Shown here: positions 35,831-49,290 of the stretch, one piece after another
Layout: every line of letters starts with the position of its first letter
Position numbering within the stretch: position 1 is the stretch's first letter
Assembly (NCBI RefSeq): GCF_921293095.1
Contig: NC_060246.1
Coordinates: 133,734,198 to 133,798,197 of the forward strand
Reading direction: 5' to 3'
DNA: 64,000 nucleotides
From: Ischnura elegans
Taxonomy: Eukaryota > Arthropoda > Insecta > Odonata > Coenagrionidae
Notes under the pieces: model-generated
What the model was told of the DNA's origin: nothing
Database searches by the model: none
What the model saw: only the letters and a program-made list of their open reading frames with translations
Position numbers and translations under genes: made by a program

Positions 35831-37589
35831 TTTCGAAAAAGTGTAGTAAAATTATTATGTACCTCAATCTCCTGTTTTCATTTGGACAAGGTAGTTATTC
35901 TAGGCTAACTAAAGAGAAAAATTGGGCTCACATATAAATATGGCCAAGTAGAAATTACCCAAAACCAATCAGATAGTTGTTACTTCAGAAAAAGTAGATC
36001 AACATAGTAATTTACTTGTGTATTTCTACATGCTCATACCCCACAATCAACCTGCCATGAGTTTCTGATTAAGTTATGAAATTTATAAAAATGAATCTTA
36101 AAACTGAAATATGATTTTCATTTGAACTATACGTATATGTATATTGAAAATTAGATAGGTTTTGGTCTGGATTCAGGGACACTTTCTACGTCTCCTGAAA
36201 ATCTAATGGATACCCATGTATAAGATACATATGAAAACTATAACGTGAGATTAATAATAAATGCAAGACATTAGAACCATAGCATCTATTTCAAGGATTA
36301 GTCCAACAGATGAATGAGCTCACATTATGATTTGGTTCTACCTGAATGAAATATTGGGAATGATAAAATATAAAAAAATGCTGTGCAAAGGAGGAAAAAT
36401 CACCTACGGCCTTTTTCAGAGAAGGTATTATTTTTTGATATTTTGCCATTTTACCTGATTAACCATGGTTTTGAGGACACAACAAAATTCCATCACTATC
36501 AACATTTACCCAAAGAGCCACCCTGATATAGCTCCTTATTTTAAATTCCACTCCTACTGCAGGCATAACAATGATCAAAAGATAGACAAGATTTTTAATG
36601 CAAATATTAATAGATTATACATTTTAATATAAAAGTTATAAATACATTCATATTAGTAACCTTTCTACTAAATTTAAAGGCATATTTCGTAGAGTGATTG
36701 TTATATGATAAAACTGCCTATCAGACCCTGCAGGGTCCATGGTGCCTCCTCCAGAAAAAATCCTGGATCCGCCCATGACTAGGTCCTACAAACAGCTAGT
36801 TTTAGTTAAAAAAACAGTCAAAAGTTATTTACTAATCGAATTTCTGGGGAATATTTGAAAATAGTAGCAAATTGAAACATAACATTTCTGACAAATAACT
36901 GAGTTGAGTAAAAATCAGATAAAAAGTAAATACACACTCCAATTAGATTGAAAAATGTTTACATTAAATGCCATTGGAATAATTAAATTGCATGGGGCCA
37001 TGAATGCAGTCTTGGGCCTCTCACCCTTCAAGGGTCACTATATATAAGCAGGCAACTATGCTATTCAGAATGCTTGAAGAACAAATATGTATATACTTTA
37101 ACACACAAAATCCTTTTTCTGAAAAACTCAAGTCATTTACCTCACTATAGCTATCCTTCCTTTTAAAAATCCATCTCTCTTTGCCCGAAGATTGTCTTGC
37201 AAGATTAAATACTCTCATAGTGTGTTCAGAAATCAGAATGCCAAAATGACATTGAGCAAAAATATTTATCATGGTTTTGGCTGGCTTTCTTTATGTTCTC
37301 ATCTTTTATCAAAATATTTCAATACCTACTTCACAGCAGATAAAAAAAAACCTATCTCATAACCTACAGCCATCAGATTGAGCAAAAAAAGTGAAAAATT
37401 ACTACAAGCTACCTACCTAGAATAGGACAGTAAGGAGTCACTTGTATGAGCAGAGTGCAAAATGCAATGGCATTCAGAGCAAAATGGAGATATGTATGGT
37501 GATTGAAAATGAATACAAATTGAAGATATAAAAGGAGTACTTGGAAGTGTTACACAACTGAAATAGTATTGCACCACAAATACATGGAG
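35831..37589. other. Intergenic, no gene seen
   Basis: AT-rich sequence with a repeat trace near 36725-36780 (CTGGATCCGCCCATGACTAG). Confidence 0.5.
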
Positions 37590-38330
37590 AGGAAGGTAGA
37601 GCTGAAAAGGATGATATGGTATAGCTTCAAGCGTAAGATCATAACTTCATGCTGCAATAAAGGACATATAGATGAATAAAGCATCTGGAATTCAAAATAT
37701 TCCTGCAGAGCTTTTTAAAAATGCAGGGGAACAGACATTAAATTAGCTCTACAAAACCATCTGCGACATGTATACAACAGGGACATATCAAGAGACTTAG
37801 AGAAGAAGATCATCATTCCAATGTGAAGGTTTTAGGACCATTAGCTTCACCGCTCATGAGTCGAAGGTATTAACAAGAATCACCTACAGAAGAATGTAAT
37901 GAAAGCAGAGGAGTTCCTCGATGAAGACCAATTTGGATTGAAGAAAAACTAATGGCACAAGGGAAGCCATAGGCTGCTCAAAGGGAAGAGAAGGGAAAAG
38001 AAAAAACATACATTCATCACATTTGTGAACTTAGAAAAGTCCTTTGATAACATTGATGGGAATGGGTCACTGACAAACAATAAAAGAATTTAAATTGTAG
38101 CATTCCATAATGATGAGACAATTATCCACAAGTTATGCAAAAACAAAGTGATTGAATCTACCCACAGCAGTGAAGACGCAAGAATAAGGAAAGGAGTGAT
38201 AGGGGTGTCCTCAGTCCCACGTAATTTTCATTGTGATCATTGATAAAGCCATCAATGAAAAAAAAGTGCAGGTAGTGAAATCCACACTGAGAAATTAGCT
38301 AATTAAAGTTAAACGGAACAATAATCTCCT
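37590..38330 (+). mobile_element. LINE reverse-transcriptase remnant, copy 1
   Basis: Translating with frame changes gives the motifs of a non-LTR retrotransposon reverse transcriptase: NKASGIQNIPAELFKNAG, LEKKIIIPM, ISFTAHESKVLTRITYRRM, EEFLDEDQFGLKK with GTREAIG, and TYITFVNLEKSFDNID. Many stops and small indels show it is dead. The closest family type is the RTE/jockey-like ORF2 with an 'FLDEDQFGFRKGKGTREA' signature. Confidence 0.7.
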
Positions 38331-38473
38331 CATTCATCTACAGTAACCAAAATATGTATCCATTTAAATGGTAACATGCCAGCCTTAACATGATATTATG
38401 AAAACTGTATAAGTTTAATAACTTCCACCAACACTTCCCCATAAACATAAAACAGTTTTCAATTTTATTAATT

Positions 38474-39167
38474 CAGTAAAACCTATTTACATCGTAATGG
38501 AGGGGACCAAAATTTGGGCAATTTTATGCATGGAGGTTCACTATAGAGAGGTTTTAGTGATAAGCACCATTTTTTCATATCCTTTGGAAATGAAAGTCAC
38601 TACTCTCTTTTAAACCATTAAATTCATACGTTTAAATAAACATGCATGCATAAGTGAACATATATTTATTATTTAATGATAACACAAAGCCAGAGCTATC
38701 ACGTAATTTTTACCATGACTCAAGAGAAAACGATGTGATCTCTCTTAATTCAACAGTCATCTAAAATGATTAAGATAGTTGGACATCTTTTTTCTTATTT
38801 ACTGTTAGGTATGCTCTCATATGGAACAAAATGGCCATAACTAATGGTTTACATGAAAATTACAGCATATTACAGGTGTAAAAGAAAAAAAATAAGTGTG
38901 AAACATTTATTGCTGAAAATGTCATTCCATGAACATAATCGCGGCTGCATTAATGGTGTCTAGTTGTATCAGTACAATTTACGGAGGTAGTTAGGCAGTC
39001 TCGGGGGTGTCTCCTTGATATGACAAGTGGAGGTTTTATGAGATAAAGAGGTTCACTACAAAGAGGTTTGCCTATAAATTTAAATGTAAATCTGACGGGA
39101 CCGTAGGGGTGGTATGAAGTATGGGGGTTTATGATGTAAAGAGGTTCACTACATAGAGGTTTTACTA
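38474..39167. mobile_element. MITE with CAGTAAAACCTCT-type ends
   Basis: The left end CAGTAAAACCTATTTACATC and the right end (reverse complement TAGTAAAACCTCTATGTAGT) carry GAGGTTCACTA motifs repeated internally. A 694-bp element of pogo/mariner type, no coding capacity. Confidence 0.55.
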
Positions 39168-40424
39168 TACAATGATATTTACATTGGAAAATTCATTCAC
39201 AAAATAACAGTTCTTTTGAACATTTTTCAAAGTTAATGGAAAGCAATGGTTTGATTAAAATACCACTGACATTATACTTGGTCGGTACATATTGATGCTA
39301 AACAAACTTTTATAAAATTCATCTTTGACAAAAAATATTTTATTTCAATATGACAACTTGATTCCTGATTTAATTAATTTTATTGTACTTTGATTGTCAA
39401 TCTATATTGTTCTCCTGACTTTTTTTCCCTGTAAGTTCCTTCAACAACTCAATGTACTTCAATTCTTTAGAGCATTCATACACAGCGATAAGTTCAGCCT
39501 CTGTTGTGGACCATGCTACAACAGCTTGTCACCATTAACACTAAGCGATTGGACTACTATTACCCATTGTTACGAAATCCAATTTACTCCTCCGTCACAT
39601 ATCTTTTCTTGCATCTGTTTCCCAGATTCTTGTCTCACCACCATAGTTACAATCACAATATGAATGCAAAAAACTCAAGTAAAAATTTTTCCCTTGAAAC
39701 AGAGCTGGTTCTGGACTAAACTCCACTGAATGTGTGAAAATTGCCTTGAAACAACCTTGTAACTGCACTTCACTGCCAGGCTGACTTAATGACTCCACTG
39801 CATCTCTCTTGCCAAATGTCTTCACTGCCCTGTCACAGAGCTGCTGCTGCATTTGGGTATCCCCTCTCCCTCATGAATTTGAACTGCTTTTCCTTTGCTG
39901 CACGTGTGCTACCCATCATGCAGCATTTTTTTAAATTTAGCTTTTGGCAACAGGGATATGTTTTCCCGTGCATCAAGCAGTCGGTTGCCATTATTTCTCT
40001 CAAGTTGCTAGGAGCCAAAGACGAGTGGTGAGCGTGGGTGTAGGCGTGAAAAGATTGATGATATTAATATCTTCCTGATACTTTGACAGTTGTTAACAGC
40101 AAGTATAAATCGATATTAAGGTGAAGGGGAGAACGAGGTCAGTGGGTGACTGCAGTCAAAATTGGAGCATTTTAACTTCTCTGATGGCATGTTTATTCCT
40201 TCCATGTTTAGCCATGAGATGGTTGACATTGAATTCGTGTTTTAATCCAGGCAAGGTTGAGGATTTCGTGGACATTTTTCAATGGTCATGCAGCTACTAC
40301 CGAATTCTTCTTTCAATCCTTTGGCGACTGCTGTCCACTTTTCCTGCCTAATGGATAGCCCAGACGAGGAGGAGAATACACGGTCATTAATGCCGCTCCA
40401 TCCATTAGTCATCCTGCAGAGGAC

Positions 40425-40470
40425 ATGAAGAGTGAGCTCGAGCCGGCTTTTGAAGAAATAAGGAATGCAG
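40425..40470 (+). CDS. Tentative first coding exon joined to an ethanolamine-kinase-like exon
   Basis: ATG at 40425 opens MKSELEPAFEEIRNA plus one base, ending at a GTGGGT donor. The frame is open back to TAG at 40356, and a second, out-of-frame ATG lies at 40351. It is proposed only because its phase fits the 40679 exon. On its own the evidence is weak. Confidence 0.25.
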
Positions 40471-40678
40471 GTGGGTATCGCTAGTGCAATGTATATTTAA
40501 ATGTATGCACCTTTTACGTAACTATTGACTTGAATAACTTCCTTCTTCGATTGTGCATGTTCGCAAAGCCATACATAAAAGATAGAACACTGAGATAAGT
40601 TCTTCTACGTTGCGTAGCATCAGGAATGTTTCACATAAGTGTCATATTTACTTGGCGTTTAAGTGGTGTGGATTTCAG

Positions 40679-40749
40679 GAAAGCAAAACACTACGGCCGA
40701 TGCCATGTATCGCCTGTTCCGGCACCTGCAACCAGGTTGGGACGAACAG
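40679..40749 (+). CDS. Exon resembling the N terminus of ethanolamine kinase
   Basis: The exon lies between GATTTCAG and CAG/GTAAAT and is 71 bases. After completing a split codon it reads KQNTTADAMYRL then FRHLQPGWDEQ. The A-(Y)-R-L-x-x-x-(L/I)-x-P-x-W-D pattern just before an exon end is what ethanolamine kinases (CDP-ethanolamine pathway) show before their conserved FTDGITNKL block. That next block was not found in this window, so the rest would lie beyond 64 kb or the call is wrong. The alternative is that GKQNTTADAM resembles the GKxNxxADA end of a gypsy-type RNase H, making it a retroelement scrap. The stop codon just upstream (40660) allows either reading. Confidence 0.35.
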
Positions 40750-41650
40750 GTAAATCACCCATTGCATATTCAGTTGCTGTTTGGTTTATTAGGTTCCGTA
40801 AATTTCCTTTGCTTAGGATCATGGTGCACTTTACTAAACCGTGGGAGATTGCTATGAAAAAGTGAGCTCTACGGAGAACTACAAATAAATAATTACAATT
40901 GCCAGTAGCAGGTGTTACTGCTGATAGTTTTGGAAGCTTGCATGATTTTTGTTCGGAGTTTACACACAGCCAAAGTAATGAGTCATTGCTTCGTTTTTGA
41001 TTGATGTTGAAAAGCACATGCTTCTTTAGTGATAATTTAAGTTCTGCTTTCTATAATTTGAATGCTTTACATTAGTGCAACCATAAAACTAATATGCCAC
41101 GTAAAGGAAAGTTTTTTATAAAGATGTGCAGCGTCTTTCTTATTTCAAGGAATTGATGCTACGTTGCCCTATGGTTGATGGTGGTATGAATCCAGTGTAC
41201 TTAATGAGGGATATAACTGTTTTATTTTTTAACTTAATTTTATTTTCTAGTAATCAATTGTGTGCTGATTATTTTTTCATGGGTTACTTTATCTTACTTT
41301 CCCATCTCTTTAAATTCTCTAATTATAATTTGATTTTGAGTCAAGTCGTTTGTGACTCTCATCAGTTCTTCTCTATTGCAGGAGCACCTAACTTCCATGA
41401 CTTCTTTCATTTAAAATATTTTGTATGTGCATTTAACAATTATCAATTTATTGATGTATTTTCATGTTCTAATAAATTGTGTCTTGAAAAATGTTGTGGT
41501 CATTGCAGTTATAACTATTGTACCTCGCAATCATCTGTCCACCCTCTATCTTTTATCATGCATGCAAAATTGAGGGAGAAACCTATTATGTGATCATCCA
41601 CTGTAGGCTAGGTTGCGCAAGTTGTTAATTTAGGGTGTTTCATATGATTT

Positions 41651-41860
41651 GACAAGGGAATTTCAATGGATTGGGAAGAGGAATTATATTCAGCCAAACA
41701 AGGGAGTTTCAGCCTGGCAGATAAGGGAGTTAAAGTTTAGCTAGCCAAGGGAATTTCAGTCTAGCTAGGCAAGGAAGTTACAGTCTAGCTAATAGCCAAG
41801 GGAGTTTCAGTGTAGCTAGCCAAGGGAGTTTGTTTAGTAGGCCAAGGGAGTTTCATTGGA
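41651..41860. repeat. Tandem array of about 30-bp CAAGGGAGTTTCAGTCTAGCT units
   Basis: Roughly eight imperfect copies of GCCAAGGGAGTTTCAGTCTA followed by GCTA. A minisatellite, no coding meaning seen. Confidence 0.7.
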
Positions 41861-41999
41861 GTTCTTGGAGTACTAATTGCACTACTACTGCCATCCCTCT
41901 TCCAAAATCCACTGGTTTTATTTCAATTTCAATGCAGTTTCAGCATAGAAGCAAGGCAGTGAGTTTCACGGTTGTTTCAGCCCAGTTTCAGGGGAGAAG

Positions 42000-44260
42000 G
42001 TTTTACTACAGTAACTCCAAATTTTCATCATAGTTCTTTTCCCTACCATAAAAGTACCAGCATTAGCTGTTCCCTTCAAATACTTAAAGAGTTTTCTTAA
42101 TATTAACGGAGTCCTACTTCTGTGGGTTTTCCATTGATCTGATGCCGAAGTTTACTGAAAAGCTGAGATCCCGATGTGTCTTACAGGATGATTATAAAAG
42201 ACTTTCAGCAGCTTCTCGGTAGTTGAATTTTTCTTTTTCAGGATTTTCAGTATATTCATCCAGTTTGTTATCAGGTGTGATAGGTGTCGTTGTTGGCTTT
42301 GAGTTTTCCATGCCATATCTCTTCAATACTAGCAGTGCATAGTTTTTATGTAATATACTGATTCCTTCTTCAGTTTTTTCTATGTTCACGCCAATGTATG
42401 ATTTTGGTTCTGACTCAATTGTTATTTCAAAAAATTTTCTCAGTTTATCTAACAATTTATAAATCTTTTCTTTCTCTTTACCAATAATTATTCCATCGCC
42501 GATAAGTATCATGATAAAAATATCTCCAGCTTGTACTTGGATATGCACTGGTCTGGCTTAAGCTGAACCACGTTAAGTTCTTTGAGAGTTGTCGCTAACT
42601 TCTTGTTCCATTGACTAAGGTGCTTCTCGCCGCCCGTACAGTGACTTGCTCAGGAGAAATATTTTTCCTGGCTGATCAAAACCTTCCGGTACTCATTATA
42701 TAGATTGGTTCTTCTAATTCACCATTGAGAAATGCTGTTTTCACATCTAGAGTTTGAATTTCCCAGTTTCTCTTGGCTACTATGGCAAACAACAATCTCA
42801 AAAAGGTTGTGTCAATCACTGGACTAAAAATATGTTTGTAATCTATATTTTTCTTGTCTTGAGAACATCCTCTTGCAACTAATCTGGCTTTAAATTTTCC
42901 ATTATCTTTGACTTTAAAAACCCATCGTCTAGTGAGGATCTCTTTTCCTAGTGCTTCAACTACATACGTCCAAGTGTTATTCTTCATCAATGAGTGTACT
43001 TTATCTTTCATGGCTTTCATCCATTCCTGTTTCTCTTCACAACTAACAGCCTCATTATAGGCCAGTAGTGCTTCATCTTCACAAGTATCAAAATCCATTA
43101 CGAAATTTTTATGTTTTGCAGGTAGTCTTTCCTCTCTAATTTTTCTCCAATTTCTTCTTCTATTCTGTGGTCTTGATTTGTATGGATTTGGATTTCTTCG
43201 ATCTTGATTCTTTTTCTTGATTTTCATGTATTTCATCTTTTATCAATTTCTTAGTCTTGATTTTCTTGTCCTTCATTTTCATTTATTTCATCATTTTCTT
43301 GATTTCCATTTTCTTTTTACAACTCTATATTGACTTCTCCTTCTAGTTTGTTTGCAGAGAGAGGGAATATGTTTGAAAAAATTACATCTCTACTAACTAA
43401 AACTTTTCTTTCGTATTCTTTCCACAATTGGTATCCATTTGAAGCATAACCTACAAGAATAGCTTCCTCACTCCCACTATCAAATTTCTTCAGTGATTTT
43501 ACTATTTTTGAAAAAACTTTCTGGCCAAATATTTGTAAATTTCGCAATTCCAGTTTCTTTTTATGCCAATTTTCAGCAGGAGTTTGAGGCATTCATTTGG
43601 TTCATCAGATAGGCTGCTGTTTGCACTACGTCACCCCACAGGTATTTTTTGCATTTAGCATCAAAATTAAGTGCTCTGGCTTTATTCATCAACGTAAGAT
43701 TTACTCATTCACTTTTTCATTCGATTGAGGAGTATGCAGAATGGTGAAGTCCAATATGATTCCTTTTTCTTGACACCATGTTGTCAGAAGCTCGTTTTTA
43801 AATTCACCACCAATGCTGCACCTAATCTTACTGGTTTTTAGATTGAAATGGGCCTCTTCCACATTTATAAATCTTTAAATGCACTGAAAACTTCTGAAGC
43901 TGATTTTGTTTCTATGCCTTGCAAAAATGTGAATAATCATCCAGCAATGTGATGAAGTAGTTCCTGTTGCCATAGGTTGGAGGGTCTATTGCCCCACACA
44001 GTTCTGAGTGTATAAGTTCCAGGGGACAACTAGCTATCTCTCTCTTACTGTTCTAAAAGTCAGTCTCACATGTTTGGCTCTTGCACAAATAGGTACTGCA
44101 ATCAACAGTATTAAATATATCAGCCTTGCATGATACTCCATTGTACAACTTGGGAATCTTCATCATCTGGCTGTGACTGAGGTGGCCTAATGTCCAGTAA
44201 CATTCCTCTATTCCTGTTGCCTTCTCTTCAGCACTTAACATATTGCGTACGGATGGCGAG
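42000..44260 (-). mobile_element. Degenerate Ty1/copia retrotransposon pol
   Basis: On the - strand, in order: a GAG-pre-integrase-like segment (ECYWTLGHLSHSQMMKIPKL) near 44.2 kb; integrase core pieces (NYFITLLDDYSHF near 43.95 kb and ILHTPQSN near 43.75 kb); the integrase C-terminal region (43317-43592); the copia-type reverse transcriptase (RRWVFKVKDNGKFKARLVAR and LDVKTAFLNGELEEPIY at 42676-43236, continuing at 42192-42548); and a start of RNase H (KLFKYLKGTA) near 42.1 kb. Several frameshifts and stops break it, and no flanking LTR pair was recognised, so it is a dead, truncated copy. Confidence 0.85.
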
Positions 44261-45001
44261 AATTCTCATCATTTTTTCCTGAACGTTCCAGACGGATGAC
44301 GAAGTTTCTCGTCATTTAGGCGCGTCAACCTAAACAATTTATAGTGTACAATAGGTATTCGTTAGTACGTTTTCAGTTGTTGTTCGTTATTCATAATGAA
44401 TTGATGCATCATAACATTTGATTGGGTAAATTTATAATCTAAACATTAGCTTACCCCGGTACGCAACGTGTTAAAGCATTTTTACCAGATTTCTTCATGT
44501 TTACAACATAAAGTCTATTTTCCATTTAATTTCCTTCTATGATAACCTTGTTTTTTGGTATTTATAATTTAGCGTTCAAGATGTATACCTTTTTAATCAT
44601 AAACATACACTGTTCTGTCACTTTTTGTTGCCCAGTTTAATGGCATGAGATTTTGTGTCGAATCAGGCACAAAATATACTTCATAGTTGACCAGTCCAGT
44701 TGACTGATCCCAAACCTTGTATTGACATAAAATGTCCTTTCTTTCCTATATTTACACACTCTCACTTTAGATCAACACAAGTAGACTCAAGGGCCATGAA
44801 AGAGCTAGCTCATTTGCACCCAAAATTGAAAAATTTAATATATTTCAAATAAATACCATTCTTCTGATCATATTAGTACTCTATCATATTAAGTAATTAT
44901 GACCTGAAAGGGAAGAAAAGTTTCACATATTGTAAGAAGATATTTTAGGGATATTTCACACTTATTTCATTTTTTAATTTACTCGGTAACTTTGGATGGT
45001 C

Positions 45002-45764
45002 GAAAGTCAGACGGTCGTAAGTCGCACTCAGGAATAGGGTAGTTTCCTTCATCAAAGAAAACAAAAGGCAATAATTGCGATTCGTTACCCACCATTAGTG
45101 TATTCATAATATACAAATTATTTCGTTTTATAAATGCCGGTGTAGACGAATGGCAATGGTCCATTTTTATCCTCATTTGAAAAGGGCCAGATTGGCGCCC
45201 ATGCGATGCCACTCCACGTGACGTCACAGGGACCTAGTTTCTATAGGAGAAGATAGGAGTTATACGTCGTCTGAGGTTACCAATGCATGCATGAGGCGCA
45301 GAGCTCAGGGAAACATGTCTTAATAATCACTTATTAAAACTGGCTAAGGTCGGAAAGTTTTCCTCGTTTGATAAGGTATTAATAATCATTATTTAAGCCA
45401 AGCGCTACCAGGCGGCAGGGCACTAGGCTACCCGATGGCAGCCTGCGACGTATCAGCGCTAAGCCTCGCCTCAAGGTCACCTCACCGGGCGGAGGGGGAA
45501 CCAGAAATACGACGTACGGAGAGATTTCCCATCATTCCTACTAACGCGTCGCGTTTTCGCGCGCTTGAAAATTTTCACTTTTCATTTAATCGCGAAAAAT
45601 AGATATTATCATTTAAAAATCTAAAAGCGTGAAATACGTACTCCAGGAGTAATAATCTTTCGATTAAGGCAATAAAAAAATAATAGGAAACCACCCTATT
45701 GAAAGTCAGACGGTCGTAAGTCGCACTCAGGAATTGAAAGTCAGACGGTCGTGAGTCGCATCAG
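45002..45764. repeat. Tandem 35-bp units split by a MITE
   Basis: The unit GAAAGTCAGACGGTCGTAAG continues TCGCACTCAGG and a linker AATT. One unit precedes the MITE and two follow it. The last is diverged (GTGAGTCGCA). Confidence 0.75.
45033..45700. mobile_element. MITE with AATAGGGTAGTTTCC ends, copy 1
   Basis: Terminal inverted repeats are AATAGGGTAGTTTCC on the left and the complement of AATAGGGTGGTTTCC on the right. The 668-bp body matches the 57.3-kb copy in reverse orientation. It interrupts a tandem repeat of a 35-bp unit (45002-45032, 45701-45735, 45736 onward). Confidence 0.75.
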
Positions 45765-45779
45765 TACAATAGATGCTAC

Positions 45780-47270
45780 ATCAATGAGAAGATAATTTAA
45801 GAGGAAAGTGGAGTAGAGAAGGATGACATGGGAGCCATCGTCTCAAGGTTTGATTTTTACACAGCAATATGAAACTTGCAGATAAATAAGGCATCGGAAA
45901 TAAACCATGTGCCAGCAGAGATAATTTATAGCAAGAGAGAAGACTTTGACCAAGCACTGCAAAACAATAAGCAAATTGTACTCAAGAGAGAATTTGTTGA
46001 ATCGAAGAGGAACACCATCATTCATACTCCAAAAAAAAGAACAGAGAAGTGTGAAAATTGTTGAAACATAATCCTGATGATACATGCCTTGAAAATAATG
46101 GTAAGAATAATGACTAGGAGAATAGAATGAGGAGTAAAAGAATTCTTGGATGAGGAACAATTTGGATTCAGGAAAAGCAAGGGCACAAAAGAAGCATAGC
46201 CGTCAGTGTTGGAAGCTCATACCGAAGATAATGGAAAAGAACGCACAGAGGTTCAAAGCCTTTGATGATGAGGAGACAGCCTTTGACATCAGAATGGAGT
46301 TCAATGCTTGGAATTCAAATAGAATTGAAATACTCTGAAATGACCTAATAATTGTAAAAGGCTTATACATGTAAAACCACGATGCTGTGGTAAAATCTGG
46401 ACCCAAATGTGACGATGCATCAATAAGGGAAGTATTGAGATAGGGGTATGCACTGTACTCCTTAGTTTTCACTTACATCATAAAATCCACCAAGGAAATC
46501 AAAGAGCATCAGGAATGAATATCCACAGGAAAAGGAGACTGGCATGCTGCAATTTGCTCATGACATTGCCACCATATTATTATTATGACGATTATTATAT
46601 GAAATTTTTTAAGTATTAAATATTGAGATTGAGAGTATCAAATATTGAGATTGAGAAACACCCCCAGAATTTCCACAGAGTTGATGGCGTTAGACTCAGC
46701 CAGACCAGGAAAACAATCTTCCGAAAGAGAAAACGGTGAATATGTTACCAACAAGGTTATTCGCTAGATATGAAGAAGAGTCCGCTCGCCACTCAAGGGC
46801 AGGGCTGAGAGTTCTGCTGACGTCAGCGCCGCCCTCCTCCCTCACTACTCCGGTGGATGGGGGAGGTTGGACGAGAATATTAATTGACAACCAATTCCGT
46901 ATTTTCATTCATCGCCTGATGATGTGCCCTGTAACGGACGCGAAAGCTTGCACGACAAAGCGAAACATGCAGTTGCACCCGGAAGCCGTTAGCAAGGATA
47001 AAATTTATCATATGCTACCTATGGAGCATGTTTCTATATGGCACAGAGGCATGGATGTTGATGGCAGCAAAAAGTCAAGAGTGAAAGCATTAAAAATGCG
47101 GTGCAACAGAAGAATGATGAAGATACAATGGATACACCAAGTGAGTAGTGAGGAAATCCCTAGATCAGCTGGAGAGAAGACATCTTCTAAAAAGTCTAAG
47201 AAGAAGGTAAGACGGTCGGCTAAAACGTAAGAAAAGATGATGGAGGACCTGCAAAAGGCAAAAGAAGGCC
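45780..47270 (+). mobile_element. LINE reverse-transcriptase remnant, copy 2
   Basis: The same LINE family as the 37.6-kb copy: KASEINHVPAEII near 45.9 kb, MTRRIE...EFLDEEQFGFRKSKGTKEA at 46.1-46.2 kb, and a C-terminal KALKMRCNRRMMKIQWIHQV segment near 47.1 kb typical of the end of LINE ORF2 (RRMLxIxW). A stretch at about 46.79-46.99 kb interrupts it and has the look of a separate insertion. It is pseudogenised throughout. Confidence 0.65.
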
Positions 47271-48984
47271 CCAAATGAGTTACACAGAAAAAGTTATAAA
47301 GGATATAGAAAAGAAGAAAAATATTAAAATGAAATGTTAGCCGAGAGAAGAGAGGAGTGAAGAGCTGTGACAAATTAATCTTCATATGTTTGACTTAAGG
47401 TAATGATGGTTAAGTACAAAATAAATTGACTTTTATGCCAAAAAGCAACATGATAACATCTTATTCTAAGGCAGTATTTCCTACTACCCACTGATAATGT
47501 CAATTCACTGCTAATAATGGGGCCACATTGGCAAACAACAGATTAATGATAAAAACTCTAAAGCCTGATAGAAAAAACATGTTCTCAGGCTGAGTTTAAT
47601 TCTGTATTGAGTCCAAAAGACGAGACTGAGTGATGTGGCATGATGATCCATGTTCACAGTGAAGTTTCAGTGGTAAATGCTAAAAGTAATTTGACAGTGG
47701 TTCAAGCTGTATACCTTCTCCTCACAGAAAGGATATGATGTATGAAATAATACCCACAAAGTATGAATGAATCAATGGCAGCAGGCGATGATCACCAATC
47801 CATAGTCAAAGAGACACCAATTTCTCTAGCGAATGGAATATCTATTCTGCAACACAAAAGTATAGGCAACATTCTCTCAGAGTTCAGATTTAGCCATCAG
47901 GTTTAAATAGAAATAGAGATTGAAAATTGAGATTGAACCTGAAATACTATGTCTCTTGAAAGTGTCGGCCCTAGAAAATGTGTTCTAAAGACTAAAGCCA
48001 GTTCTAAATTTGTGACCTAATGGATTAATGCCAAATTTGAATGCATATGGCGCGTCTTGGTAATGTTGCCATTTCAGAACAGTCTACTACATAGGTGTTT
48101 CCCAGGAGTAAGAGAAGCCTTGATATCAAGTCAGCACTTATAAAAGAGGATTTCCTCCAGGTGCCTTTCTGCAACACAGCTGTCTAAGGGCAATGTTATA
48201 TGATTTATGTAATACATATGCTTCAAGACAAAAATATTTGCAATGGCAGGATTATTTACTCTCCTACGAAGGTTATCGAAATTAATTTATGACAATAAAT
48301 CCACCACACTTAAATTACCATTACATGACGGGTTTCTCTAGAAGATGGTTACATCACCTTGACCTTCTGAGAGCAAACATTTAAAATAAATAAGACATAA
48401 TAACTTTCTATCCAAATTTTTATAGAACAATGGATCCACAAATGAGGGAGAGCAGTATTTGAAGGTATAATAAAAATAATAACAGATATGGCTGACTACA
48501 TGAATTACTGAAAAGTTGGCAACATGACAGCAAAGAAAACATAATTAGACACAGACAAGTACAAAACAGTGGGTCATCACATCATAATTCTGATGTTAAC
48601 AAATAAAGTGTTATTCCCCACTCAAATTAAGTCCAAATGAAAGAAGGCTCTTTTCCACTGAGTCAAAATACTCGAGGGAATTAGTTACTCCATGAAGACA
48701 AACAAAAAAAAACAAATGCAATAAAATTAATTACTTTGTGCTGTTACCAAATGTAGCATGCATTATAAGTCAAAAAACTACATAAACCCATAGATATTAA
48801 AAGAACATTGAATGGTTACAGCAGTCAAATTTAACTCCCCACCATTTTTTTGGGTGGAAAACAAGCTCCTAAGGTGTGAGCTGAAAATTGTATTCGGATT
48901 GGAAAAGTGGCAAGATGCCACTTAGCTGCTCATACCTCAGTCCTTTACCTTCCTGCTCCCATACAAGTACGGGCTTGTGTGGCA
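47271..48984. other. Intergenic, no gene seen
   Basis: AT-rich sequence without recognisable frames, repeats or signals. Confidence 0.45.
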
Positions 48985-49290
48985 AGGCTTTTGGAGAAGG
49001 CAACTGACAGCCAAGGTGTCCCATGGGAGAAAAGGGTGGGATAGGAAGGGTGGAAAGAAACCCAATGTTGGCATTAGCCTGCTCTTACATAGACGCACCA
49101 AGAAGACCAAAGCTCAACATTCCATCCAACGCATTAAGGGTGGTGATTGAAGAGCCCTCCATGAAGCATTAACGCAAGAATTGCCCACATTCTATGACAT
49201 ATCTCTTCCACTGCCAGAATTTAAACCCAATTACAAAAGGATAGAAGCCAACACTCTAGCCATAATAACCACCTGATCCCTGCATGGACT
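48985..49290 (-). mobile_element. SINE copy, diverged, same family
   Basis: On the - strand it carries the body (GTTGAGC near the GGGACGTTAAG position, GGCTAATGCCAACATTGGGT) and the end GCTGTCAGTTGCCTTCTCC. The B-box region is recognisable near 49.22 kb but mutated. It is the oldest-looking of the four copies. Confidence 0.6.

Noticed and set aside
46736-47230. 164-codon frame as a new gene
   Set aside because: Its second half is the end of a LINE ORF2 and its first half comes from an inserted repeat; it is a chance join.
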